64,000 nucleotides of DNA from Hormiphora californensis (Eukaryota > Ctenophora > Tentaculata > Cydippida > Pleurobrachiidae): the NCBI GenBank assembly GCA_020137815.1, contig CM035352.1, positions 2,458,529-2,522,528 of the forward strand, in the 5' to 3' direction. The number at the start of each line of letters is the position of its first letter. Positions within the stretch are counted from its first letter, which is position 1. Made by a program: the position numbers and the translations under genes. This document shows positions 55,114 to 64,000 of this stretch, in pieces. The notes under the pieces were generated by a model. That model searched no databases. It had not been told where the DNA came from and saw only the letters and a list, made by a program, of their open reading frames with translations.

Positions 55114-55307
55114 ATGCCACAGAACTGTGTGTGTGAAATATGTGTGTGTGTGTGTGCTCCGTGTGAGAGATATGTGATTCCATCCCCCTTGCTAGCAAGG
55201 AAACGGCCGAATTCTCAAGGAAGGAAAAGAAATGTATTTGTATTAATTTGTAGATTTACTAAATTTTGTACAAAGCTTTGCAAAACAGTTTGTTATACTT
55301 TTCTATC

Positions 55308-55441
55308 CTACCTAGCTCCATTGGATTTCGGAGCTTTACTTCAATTTGAAGTAAAGCTCCGAGTAAAGGTATCTTTGCATATAATCTAAATCATATAATA
55401 GAAAAAACGTTAGTTACCCTGATACCAATGGAGCTAGGTAG
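55308..55441. mobile_element. 134-bp MITE with nested palindrome, actin 3' flank
   Basis: CTACCTAGCTCCATTGG at the left end is the exact complement of the right end (55425-55441). Inside the left half is a 33-bp palindrome (55329-55361) built from CGGAGCTTTACTTCAA. There is no ORF. It probably lies in or just beyond the actin 3' UTR. Confidence 0.85.
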
Positions 55442-56175
55442 TGTTTTGAAACAGTCACGGTCTTTAGGGAATCTGAGATACTGAGCTACCCCCTCCCCTC
55501 ATCTTGGTCTTTTCTAATAGTAATAGTGTTTCATGCAAGCCATGATGGAAAATGATAGGGGAGACCCCAGTAACTCAGTCTTACATACACGAGACCCAGT
55601 GGCACGTTTGTTGGTACTTAGTAACGAACACGGAAGCTTCGGATGCGAGAAGCATTGCCGTCCTGTGTACCGTGCAGGATCTTGAAGTGTCCCTGACGTG
55701 GTGGAGGGATTTTGGAAGAAGTTCAATGTTGTTGCTGTCCAAATTATTCCCACGCTTTGCGCGCATACCTCTACATCTGAAACGTTTGGTTACCGCGCGT
55801 GCACAACCTGCGACAGTTGTTATTTATAAACTGCATCTAAAATAGTTCTGCAGTGGAGTGAGAGTGCTTAACTGTTGTTGTGCCTGTTTTAGACATTGGA
55901 TACAGTATACAAGTTACAAAGAGACGACAGAAGCAAGGTTAGGGCGTGTAAAAACTAAATTGTAAAACTAAAACACTCGGATATTCTGCTGAGATAATGA
56001 TTACACATTGCCTTAGATCGATCAATTGCAAAATCTCACGTATTCACAATTCAATAGACAAACAAATATCCGTCAAAATTTTAGTTACACCTTCATATTA
56101 CAACTATTTACAAGAATACAGGTTATTTACAAATTAAACTCCCTAACTACCTAATATAAGTAAGTCTAAAACTCT
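55442..56175. other. Convergent intergenic space, actin and SLC25 gene
   Basis: No supported gene. Chance ORFs at 55514-55845 overlap on both strands and have no recognisable features. Confidence 0.5.
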
Positions 56176-58126
56176 TCAGTCCCTCAACCCCATTTTTGTT
56201 ACAATTTTCTGTGCGTTGCTCATCACGATCATGCTAGTTCCATTGGCCAAGAAGCTCCTTAACGTACCTGGCCCAATGCCCCTGTAAAGTCCAAAAAATC
56301 CTCTTTCACGAACCGTCAGCATTATCCTCTGAGCCAATGGTGTATCCCTGAAAAAACGTGCATAATACTTTGGAGCATGATTTGTTACACAACTTGGTGA
56401 CATGGACCAATTACACAACAATGCATGATAGTGCCATGATTGTACCTTAATGATTAATACTGAATTTTAATGGGTCAACGGAGTGACATGACAAGCGTCA
56501 AGAGACTGATATGAAGGTTGTACGCCGTGTAGAAGCTGTTATGAACTAGATAATAAAGTGAATTGCACCTCTCTCACAGTCTCACAAATAGTGAGCATTG
56601 TCTACTCACTTTCCATAGTTTCCTTGGACCTGGCTCTTCATATTTTCCAACGGCCACACCATCCACCAGGCCATAGTGGCGGCTGTTCCTGACAAGAGAA
56701 AGGGTCCCAGGACGGGGGAGGAGAAGAATTGGGGAATGTTACGTCGAAATGAGTCTATCAGAATGAAATAGATTCCCATCAGTCCCACAGTTCTCAGCCA
56801 TGTTACACTGAACCCCTGTGAGATATGTGTTATTAGGGCCATGGGAGAAAGAAAGAGAGGGTGGGGACAGAGCGAGTTTGTTAGCTGCTGTGATAAGCTT
56901 ACATGTGAGTGCAATGGGATAATGGGATAATGGGATATTGGGACACATTCATCTCAGGAGTTCACGCAATTATATAGTACATATTATAAAACGGTACCTT
57001 ATACAGTCCTCGGATTTCGTAACTTTGACCTGTCTGTCGTCGGATCTGGGGAGAAGTTTATCAAAAACATGTCAGTCAAGTAGCTTCGCATGTATTAACT
57101 TTGCATCACAAGGTTGTTCTAATTACCTTTGCCAGTTCCAGAGGTGACTCAATAATGGCACGGGCCGTTGAAGCACATACCCCAGCTAACAACACTCTCC
57201 TGTTGAAATATGAAATTAATTGAAACCACCAACAATCAACATCACTTCCACAACACCTCCCATGATACTTCTAACTCATTACTCACGGTTGAAGTCCGAA
57301 GGTTCCAGGGATCTCAGTTTTCAATGTCTCATGTCTATCACAATACGTGTACGCGGCTTCAAACACTGCAAACTGTGTTGATCGGAATATCCCTGAACCC
57401 CAGAGCGGTGGTACACAGCCCCTGGAGAGACAAAGGGTTGGTTTGAAGTTGTTACTTGTTATGTGGTTTGTATACATGATAGCAGCTAATAAAACAACTA
57501 CTAATAAGACGTTGAGTACCCCCGTCATGTGATATACTGGAAAGTGGGAGAGAATCAAGAGCAAGGAAGACATCACGAATAAGGCGTGTACGTACCTATA
57601 TAGCCCGATGAGTCCTTGTGTTCGGAGTGTTTTAGACAGCGTCCCTACCATCGTGGTCCTCTCAAAGCCACGTTGGGCCTGCATTTTAGTTTTGATGGTA
57701 TCCAGCGGGTGTCCTACCATAACACTCGTGGTACCATATAGAACACCGACTGAGAAAAAATGAGGTATAGGTAAGTTATAACAACAGTGTAACACTTTGG
57801 AATCATTGATAATACTTGCTCGATGTGTAATTCGTGAAACTCTTGTTATATGTTATCATGTTCTAACCCTCCTTTACATTTGTAAGGGGCGCACGAAACA
57901 CAGTCTAGCTAGGCAATGAAGCTCATCATACTGCATAGTCTAGTCTCCAAGCCCATTTGGGGACTGGGAACTGCGTGTGATTCACCAATAAACTTTCTAT
58001 CACTTCCACACTAATTAGTAATTACCTAAGGTCTTTCTAAGTTTGATTTGCCTTGGATATTATTATACCTGTTAAACCAATGGCTCCCTCTTTCAACCAT
58101 CCTGCTCGCGTTTCATTATGGGTCAT
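56176..58126 (-). CDS. Mitochondrial carrier family protein (SLC25)
   Basis: Minus-strand exons start with ATG at 58126 (58069-58126). Exons follow near 57597-57752, 57285-57420, 57126-57200, 57000-57047, 56609-56816 and 56176-56349, joining in frame to about 285 residues. All three carrier signatures are present: PLDTIKTKMQAQ, PLELAKIRRQTGQ and PLENMKSQVQG, with GLYRGIGPGTLRSFLANG after the third. The first two signatures keep the acidic-basic salt-bridge residues, and the third has Asn-Met-Lys. Expected location: inner mitochondrial membrane, exchanging small anions or cofactors. The substrate is not predictable. The RRQTGQ loop is distinctive but was not tied to a subfamily. Confidence 0.88.
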
Positions 58127-58384
58127 TTTACTTTCGTTTCTTCATAGATAATGCTAGCAGCTAGGTAATGTCAAAAGTGAGAGTGGACAGAAAATAATTG
58201 GAGCATTTTTTTCTTTTTTCCAGTTTTTCTCCGCTCTCAAAAGACCAAATATTTTTTGTTACCGAAGTTGATTTTTTTTAAATATGTCCGCCCAGTGTCC
58301 GCCTAGTGCCCACCCTCGATTTTTTATTTTTTATTTGGCACAATTTATCTGAGATATATCCGGTTCTTGGTTAGATAGGGGCTT

Positions 58385-58562
58385 AAAATTTGGAGGTTAA
58401 GAAGAACTCGATACATTCTTTTTGACCTACAAATTTGAAGTCTCTATCTTATCAGGGACTGAAGCTATGACCTGTTATGCAAAAAAGGGGGCAAAAAGTT
58501 TTAAAATCCGACTTTTTATGAGTCAAATTTTCTGGGCGCCGTTACGATCTGGGTGTTTGGAG
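58385..58562. repeat. Diverged partial copy of the 61.7-61.9 kb MITE
   Basis: AATTTGGAGGTTAAG, AAGTCTCTATCTTATCAGGG and AAAATCCGACTTTTTA match, in order, the right half of the hairpin at 61701-61923. It borders the left arm of the large inverted repeat. Confidence 0.6.
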
Positions 58563-58760
58563 GCCTGTTTACAGGTGCGCGCTGCCAAAAAAGTTGATTC
58601 ACTAAAATGGCTCTAACCGCCAAACCACTCAACCGTTTTGGCTGATTCAAAGTTTATCTGGTAGGGAATGTCAAGGCCTAACCCCAACCCAAACCCCAAC
58701 CCTAACCCTAACCATACTTTAGCCCTAACCCTAAAAAACCGTTTGTCAGCACTCCCAAAA
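58562..58760. repeat. Left arm of large inverted repeat with telomere-like CCCTAA stretch
   Basis: About 200 bp starting GGCCTGTTTACAGGTGCGCG are an inverted copy of 61450-61648. Both arms contain degenerate CCCTAACCC/TTAGGG runs (58676-58735 here) and the block CCAAACCACTCAACCGTTTT. The arms are separated by about 2.7 kb. Confidence 0.85.
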
Positions 58761-58968
58761 CACCCAGATTTTAACGCTGGCCAAATTTTCTCTCTTATCT
58801 GTTTAAAAAAAGGTAAGGTCCTTAACGCGCGCGCAAAGCTCAGCCACGCGCAAAAAACGAAATAGAGACGCGCCGCGCTAAAGTGAGCCCTTAAAATAAA
58901 AAAATACAAAATCGGAAGCTCAAAACCCAGTGGGCCAGCGTTAAAATCTGGGTGTTTCGTGAGTGCTG
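58747..58968. mobile_element. 222-bp hairpin element inside the left arm
   Basis: CACCCAGATTTTAACGCTGG near 58768 is complementary to CCAGCGTTAAAATCTGGGTG near 58932, flanked by GTCAGCACTC / GAGTGCTGAC. The interior is non-coding and rich in CGCG. A related end (GGCACCCAGATTTTAACG) occurs at 61410. Confidence 0.75.
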
Positions 58969-58976
58969 ACGGGCGC

Positions 58977-59190
58977 GATAAGGAACCATAATAAAGTTCA
59001 AGAGCCTCCAAGAGCGCACCCAATCCAAGAGAGACCAAAATCAAGAGCGCACCACAATCAAGAGAGACCAAAATCAAGAGCACACCACAATCAAGAGAGA
59101 CCAAAATCAAGAGCACACCACAATCAAGAGAGACCAAATCAAGAGCGCACTACAATCAAGAGAGGCCAAATTCAAGAGCGCACCACATCT
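58977..59190. repeat. Left TIR and tandem 31-bp CAAGAGCGCACCACAAT repeats
   Basis: ATAAGGAACCATAATAAAG begins an end that is mirrored at 61147-61165. Behind it are five to six copies of a ~31-bp unit (CAAGAGAGACCAAAATCAAG and GCGCACCACAATC). The same units occur inverted at 59205-59285 and 61025-61140, so the TIRs of this ~2.2-kb element are themselves tandem arrays. Confidence 0.85.
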
Positions 59191-59346
59191 GATATCTTCT
59201 GGACAGGGAGCTCTCTTGATTGTGGTGCGCTCTTGATTTGGTCTCTCTTGATTGTGGTGTGCTCTTGATTTGGTCTCTTTGGTCTCTTTGGTCTTTTCAA
59301 CACTACTTTAAACAAATTAATTTGAGGCGTGAGCCTCTAGGTAGTG

Positions 59347-60458
59347 ATGGGAACGAACGACAACGAGGGCGATAACCCTACGAATGAACGATTGATAAAA
59401 TCAGTGAATGACTATGTTTCGGAGATCATGAGATTGGAATACGCGGGAACCTCGGAAGAGATGAATGTTGAACCTCAGCTGGTAACAGATAGCTACAACT
59501 TTTTCAAACATTTTCCTGAGTCAAAACTGACCCCTGATAGTGCTGGTACAGTTTATAAAGATATAAACACCTATTTTAGACATTCTCTCAAGAACTTATC
59601 TAAAGAGGAAATAATTGACGCCACATGTAAAACGTTTTTGTCCAGTGAAACTTCTCAAATGTGCAATGCACAGCCTTGATGAGATTGTTAGTACGAGGAA
59701 ACTCGAGGAGGAGTTACGAAAGTGCAAGGAAGAACTTGACCGCCACCGTGTCAATGTGATTGAGCTACAACAAACCGTTATTAACGCCCAAAAGGAGCAA
59801 CTGAGTTCCGTAAAAACTTCAGTGCAGAAGGTGAAAGCCTACTCTACTGTACTGGCTCAAAACTGTGCCGCAGTCTCTCCGGTGGTGAGAAAGTCTTCTC
59901 AAGATCCTGCTTCCACACCATCGTCCGACAGGGAGAAAAACCTTGTTATTTTCGGTATACCAGAAACAACTGACCGCCTGACTAGGAATAAAGTCCATTT
60001 TTTTTCAACTGTTCACCCAAAAACTGAAATTTAATAAAAATTAGAATTTCGGTGGCGCGCGCTATACGTTAACATGTGATAAACGCGCAAAACAATTCCG
60101 CGCACGACTTTGGGGGGTGAACAGTTGAAAAAAAATGGAGTATAGTGTTGATGGTGTGTTTGCCGAGTTGAACGAAAAACCAAAAGTTAACTCAATGAAA
60201 CGTATCGGCGAGAGAAACGAGAAGGGCCCTCGGCCAATTTTGGTTTCTTTTGAAAGGCGAGCAACACTTTTGGCTCTGCTGAAAAAATCACGACAGCTCA
60301 AGAACTCGGAACATTTTTCAGCTGTTTACCTGTCACCTGATTTAACCCCGATTCAAATTAGAGAGCGAAAAACTCTTATAAACACGATGAAAAAACTCCG
60401 CTTAGAAGACCCGAGTGGAAAGTACTATATTAAAAACAATATAATCCAAGTTGGATAA
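59347..60458 (+). pseudogene. LINE ORF1-like protein gene, frameshifted and interrupted by a MITE
   Basis: The first frame (59347-59679) ends by frameshift near 59650. The next frame continues with a coiled coil (EEELRKCKEELDRH) and NLVIFGIPE, the usual start of the RRM-like domain in LINE ORF1 proteins. A 146-bp MITE interrupts it at 59994. After the MITE the domain continues with GPRPILVSFERRATLLALL and LSPDLTPIQIRERKTL, ending at 60458. No reverse transcriptase is present in the window. It lies between the inverted arms of the 58.98-61.17 kb element, which has no other coding content. It is inactive as it stands. Confidence 0.75.
59994..60139. mobile_element. 146-bp MITE inserted in the ORF1-like gene
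   Basis: TCCATTTTTTTTCAACTGTT at the left is exactly mirrored on the right, with GTTCACCC/GGGTGAAC continuing the repeat to 25 bp. The interior is GCGCGC-rich and non-coding. The host frame breaks exactly at its ends, so it inserted after the ORF1-like gene did. Confidence 0.9.
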
Positions 60459-60670
60459 TATTTTTCTTATACACTGTTACTCTAGTTTAGTAAGCCCGCT
60501 TTAGGTAACTGCTGAAGCCTGTTGGCCTTTCAGCCTAAAAGCATACATATAATTTTATATGTATGTAAGTGTAAGAGCGGGTAGGGTCGTATATATTTTT
60601 AATCTATATTGACTCTGTTATAAATGTTGTAATTGATATTGATATTGATATTGGTGTGCTCTTCGCGGGC

Positions 60671-60986
60671 CAGGGCTGGCTCCAGCCCGATATTTCTGGG
60701 GGGGGGGGGGGGGTCCAGGGGGCGACGCCCCCGGAAATTTTTTAACTAAATCAAGCAAATTTTAGGGTTTTTAATCATTTGTGACGTCTACTTTCTAGAT
60801 TTTTGAATGCCACAATGCTCTCTCTCTCTCTCTCAGTGATGTTCACTAGGTGATTTAAATTCGGTTGTGATCAGTCAAAAATTTTACTGAAAATTTTGTA
60901 TTTTTGGGGTGGTTTCCCAATCCAAATGGTCTCAAGAATTTTTGGGGGGGGTGTGCACCCCCCCGCATCACCCCCCTGGAGCCAGC
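60671..60986. mobile_element. ~316-bp hAT-like non-autonomous element
   Basis: The left end CAGGGCTGGCTCCAG and right end CTGGAGCCAGC are inverted. Next to them are long G and C runs and GGGGGCGACGCCCCC. The CAGGG...TCCAG ends resemble hAT elements. TTCGCG follows on both outer sides as a possible imperfect target duplication. No ORF is present. Confidence 0.65.
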
Positions 60987-61019
60987 TTCGCGCGGCCAGT
61001 GTAGGAGTGGCCGCGTCAC

Positions 61020-61167
61020 CAAGGTGTGCTCTTGATTTTGGTCTCTCTTGATTGTGGTGTGCTCTTGATTTTGGTCTCTCTTGATTGTGGTGCGCTCTTG
61101 ATTTTGGTCTCTCTTGGATGGGGTGCGCTCTTGGAGGCTCTTGAACTTTATTATGGTTCCTTATTAT
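61020..61167. repeat. Right TIR with inverted 31-bp repeats
   Basis: Inverted copies of the CAAGAGAGACC / CACCACAATC units, ending CTTTATTATGGTTCCTTAT, mirror the left TIR at 58977. Confidence 0.88.
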
Positions 61168-61700
61168 AATCTGGGTGCCTTGCGGCCTGTTTACAGGTGC
61201 ACGCTACCAAAAGAGTACACTTAGACCGACTTTTTTGAAAAAAGTTTTTTTCAAACGGCTATAGCCACGCAACCACATGTCCAATTTGAGTAAACTAAAC
61301 GGTAACTGATAGAGAATCGATAGCCCTAACCGATAACCCCAAACCAAACCCTAACCAGACCCTAACGGATAGCCCTAACCCGTCACGCGCGCTAAAACAA
61401 CGAATTGTTAGCAATGAAAGGCACCCAGATTTTAACGTTTTCCAAATTCCAGTGCTGACAAACGGTTTTTTAGGGTTAGGGCAAAAGTAGGGTTATGGTT
61501 AGGGTTGGGGTTTGAGTTGGGGTTAGGCCTTTCCTACCAGATAGACTTTGAATTAGCCAAAACGGTTGAGTGGTTTGGCGGTTGGAGCCATTTTACTTTT
61601 TAGTGAATCATTTTTTTGGCAGCGCGCACCTGTAAACAAGCCACCAAACACCCAGATCGTAACGGTGCCCCAAAACCCAGTCGTTTTTCTTTTTGTTTTT
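61168..61700. repeat. Right arm of large inverted repeat with TTAGGG-like stretches
   Basis: 61450-61648 is the inverted partner of 58562-58760. TTAGGG-like runs occur at 61478-61530 and CCCTAAC-like runs at 61320-61385. Two CCTGTTTACAGG / CCTGTAAACA ends (61188, 61630) suggest nested copies. Confidence 0.85.
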
Positions 61701-61923
61701 AAAGTCGGATTTTTTGAAACTGTCACCCCCCTGAGTTTTCAAATTTCTTTAAATGACCATAAGTCCGGTTCCTTGATGAGATAGAGACTTGAAATTTGGA
61801 GGTTATAAAGATCTTGCTAAGTTCTTCCGAACCTCCAAATTTCAAGTCTCTATCTTATCAGGAACCGGAGATATGACAAATTTGTTATTTCAGGGGGGTG
61901 ACAGTTTCAAAAAATCCGACTTT
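61701..61923. mobile_element. 223-bp hairpin MITE with 34-bp perfect TIRs
   Basis: AAAGTCGGATTTTTTGAAAC begins the left TIR and its complement ends the element, 34 bp matching exactly through the CACCCCCCTGA block. A second inverted pair inside (CCGGTTCCTTGATGAGATAG and its near complement) makes almost the whole element self-complementary. There is no ORF. Confidence 0.9.
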
Positions 61924-62022
61924 ACTTTGTTGAGAGGGATCCCTAAAAAAGTCCAGTATTTACACCAGTTAAGCCATTACGGTTTTAAGTTTTTCCCACG
62001 GTAGCGTGGGAAGAAAAATTTC

Positions 62023-62090
62023 GAAATCTGTGCTGTGATTGGCTTAAAATTTCCATCATCAGAAATTTCAGCCAATCACAGCGCACTGGT
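62023..62090. mobile_element. Short hairpin element
   Basis: GCTGTGATTGGCTTAAAATT pairs with AATTTCAGCCAATCACAGC across a short centre. It is likely a small MITE relic. Confidence 0.65.
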
Positions 62091-62371
62091 GTAAACGCTG
62101 TGTAAAAACTCTGAAAGTTTTCTATTCCCGCCCTCCTTATCGTGAAAACCACCACTTTAGGAAGTGTGTGTGTTCGTATAGCGTTGGATATCAATACGGA
62201 CACCGAATTATTTACACTAGAAAGTGGTATATTAAATGCATATATTACAAAACAGAACAAATTGAGAAGCAAAATCAAACCTGAAATTCTCACACCCTGC
62301 ACCGACTCCAAGAGTTCCAATATTACAATTTCCACAGATAAAGTTTTAACAATCACATTGCGTGTAGTGGG

Positions 62372-62668
62372 TGGCCTCCAAATATGTCAAAATATATTTA
62401 AATTATCATTTGGGGTCATTTAGACACTTTAATTACATGTAATTACCCTTTAATTACATTTGATCACATTTTGATTACATTTAATTACTTCCAATTACAT
62501 TCCAATTACTTCAGGACCTCGAGAGCTTTCGAACACACCCTAGAACACCTTTCTACTCCTCTTAGTTCCTGAGATCTGCATACCCCTTATTTTGACTGTT
62601 TCTCGCGTCCTACCCCTTATACCATCGCTGCACCCCCTATAAGTCGCGGGACCCCGAGAGCTTTCAAA
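62372..62668. repeat. Degenerate copy of the 2.2-4.9 kb repeat unit
   Basis: CCTCCAAATATGTCAAAATA, ATTACATGTAATTACCC, CCTCGAGAGCTTTCGAACAC and CCCCTTATTTTGACTG appear in the same order as in the array at 2204-4905. The unit is cut off at 62668, where the SINE body begins. Confidence 0.9.
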
Positions 62669-62810
62669 AATGTACACTTGCCTCTCCCGGGTTCGATCCT
62701 GGCCTAGTCCTAGTCGTCTAGTCCACCAAGCTACGATTGGCAGGAGCTCTCTTGAGAGAGACTCCAAAGTGACACGATTGCATACACTAGAATACAATCT
62801 GATTGTTGTT
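62668..62810 (+). mobile_element. 5'-truncated SINE, same family as 35666
   Basis: It starts within the tRNA-like head (TACACTTGCC, then CGGGTTCGATCCTGGCC as B-box). It continues with CCACCAAGCTACGATTGGCA and GAGCTCTCTTGAGAGAG, parallel to the body of the 35.7-kb copy. No A-box remains. Confidence 0.6.
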
Positions 62811-62908
62811 ACACTTGTTTTCATGGGTCCGACTATATTTTATTCGCACACTCTCTGCTCTAGAAAGTTATACTATCACCTACCACCTTTTTAGAAAGTG
62901 ATGAGATA

Positions 62909-63196
62909 ATGTCCGTGTTTCACAGTACCCAACCGATGCTATGTGATGAGGCCTGGTTCAACACTGTCTCTATCTATGACGATGAAGCCTACATTGAGGC
63001 ACTAGAGGCCCAGGCTCTAAACTGGAAGGTCCAATATGAAACGTGCGGTTCGGCGGTGCTACCCATTGGAAAATCGTCAGAACACGAGGGATCCCAGGAG
63101 GATGAGGAAGTGATACAGGAGGAGATGGGTAGTGATTCAGAGTTTGATGACGCATCACCCGAACTAGTTCAACAATCAATAGACATGACTTTCTGA
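62909..63196 (+). CDS. Small acidic hypothetical protein
   Basis: The 95-codon ORF has a short hydrophilic head (MSVFHSTQPMLCDEAW), then YDDEAYIEALEAQALNWKVQ (probably helical), then a strongly acidic tail (EGSQEDEEVIQEEMGSDSEF). It could be a small single-exon gene or the first exon of the gene beginning at 63435. No donor in the right phase was obvious before the stop at 63194. No family was recognised. Confidence 0.45.
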   Translation: MSVFHSTQPMLCDEAWFNTVSIYDDEAYIEALEAQALNWKVQYETCGSAVLPIGKSSEHEGSQEDEEVIQEEMGSDSEFDDASPELVQQSIDMTF

Positions 63197-63434
63197 ATAA
63201 ACTTGTGACTCGATATTATATATTGTTGTTAATATGTTAACTTGTTGGTCAGTTACTCAATTGATAGCCATAACAACAATTACTTGGTAACCCATAACCC
63301 CTCATAGGATCCTCAGTATCCCTAGGTACGGTGTAACACCCCCTCTCTTACTACTAACCCTCTATATTGTATAGCATCTGTAACACCCCCTCTCTCACTG
63401 CTAACCCTTTATATTTTATAGCATCTGTAACAAA
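63197..63434. other. Gap with a ~60-bp direct repeat
   Basis: GTAACACCCCCTCTCT...CTAACCCT...TATAGCATCTGTAACA occurs twice (about 63331 and 63382), a local tandem duplication immediately before the next start codon. Confidence 0.6.
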
Positions 63435-64000
63435 ATGAGTAACCAGTGTCTAAGACCCCCGTCAATTATGAAGTTAAAAAGGAAAAAGTTTGCCAAGAGA
63501 GAAGAAGCAGCTTCCCCTTATTTGAAAGAGACAACCAAACCTATTAACAAAAAACCGGTGGGTACTATTTGTTTCTCCATTTTCAAAATCTATGAATTTT
63601 ATTTCACTCTTTGGATATCTAACGTTCAAATATGTTTCAGAGTTCTAGTACTAAATCGACAGTAAATCCGTTTAAGAGCAAATCACAGAATTTATTTGAT
63701 CTTAAGACAAGATCAAAATCTGAAGCCGACCGAGGCCTTTATGACCAGCTTAGCAAGCCTTCATTCCAGAAAACTGTGAGTAATCCTAACTCGAATGATT
63801 TGAAGTTGGTTAAACAAGTTACAAGATATAGTATTTTATACCTCTCTATTTTCAGAAAAGTCTAGATTTAGGATACGTTCTTCCTACTGAAGTTTCAACA
63901 AAAAACCAGGTAAGAGAGGTCAGCGATGTAATTCAGTTCTATAACCAATAATGGTCTGGTAATAGTTCATTATTACAACTGTTTCAGGATGCAGTGAAAG
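63435..64000 (+). CDS. Unrecognised basic protein, 5' exons only (runs off window)
   Basis: Four exons (63435-63557, 63641-63775, 63856-63909, 63988-64000 and beyond) join in frame. The encoded ~108 residues are basic and polar (MKLKRKKFAKREEAASPY, then STVNPFKSKSQNLFDLK), without a fold that I recognise. It looks like the disordered N-terminus of a nuclear protein. Splice sites are canonical, so the gene is real. Identity needs sequence beyond the window. Confidence 0.65.

Noticed and set aside
55514-55845. Opposed ORFs between actin and the SLC25 gene
   Set aside because: They overlap on both strands, lack splice or domain evidence and lie in 3' flanking DNA.

Overview
This is nuclear DNA of a compact animal genome. 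Its protein-coding genes are split by short GT-AG introns (mostly 60-500 bp) and packed a few hundred bases apart. They include animal or eukaryote families: actin, a SIX homeobox factor, PI4KA, dynactin p24, ATE1, UBAC1, an SLC25 carrier and a TRIM37-like RBCC-MATH protein. The homeobox carries the NTSYC variant of the SIX1/2 signature. Telomere-like TTAGGG stretches fit an animal. The gene density suggests an early-branching lineage such as a sponge or placozoan, but the species cannot be fixed from the sequence.

Layout. 1-200: edge of a repeat family seen again at 58-62 kb. 422-1450 (-): intronless, divergent rhodopsin-like GPCR. 2204-4905: array of ~456-bp repeat units ending in TTATGG runs. 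5129-27942 (+): a head-to-tail block of TRIM37-like, ATE1, DCTN3, PI4KA (43 exons) and UBAC1, with several hairpin MITEs and an 831-bp TIR element in a UBAC1 intron. 28571-31557 (-): an unusual locus joining an Arg/Gly/Glu repeat exon to a 10-TM EamA/DMT transporter, with a second possible last exon encoding a tail anchor. 32449-34010 (-): SIX homeobox gene. 34934-39152 (+): secreted or membrane Cys-rich protein of unknown family. 39751-42823 (-): coiled-coil plus PDZ protein. 43472-46633 (-): long acidic disordered protein. 46649-52362 (-): protein with two Ras-association-like domains. 53456-55113 (+): actin, with a perfect CArG box and a TATA box upstream. 56176-58126 (-): SLC25 mitochondrial carrier. 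58.4-62.8 kb: nested inverted repeats, telomere-like arrays, a broken LINE ORF1-like gene, several MITEs, a copy of the 2-5 kb repeat and a truncated SINE. 62909-64000 (+): two unrecognised genes, the second running off the window.

The genes are mostly housekeeping and unrelated in function: phosphoinositide synthesis (PI4KA), microtubule motor adaptor (DCTN3), N-degron and ubiquitin pathways (ATE1, UBAC1, TRIM37-like), cytoskeleton (actin) and mitochondrial transport (SLC25). The most notable observations are the RGG-transporter locus with a phase-compatible alternative tail exon, a cluster of one-base frame breaks confined to the minus-strand genes at 33-47 kb, the unidentified Cys-rich secreted protein, and the nested repeat island at 58-62 kb. 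No bacterial-type system, CRISPR array or clear novel defence system is visible.
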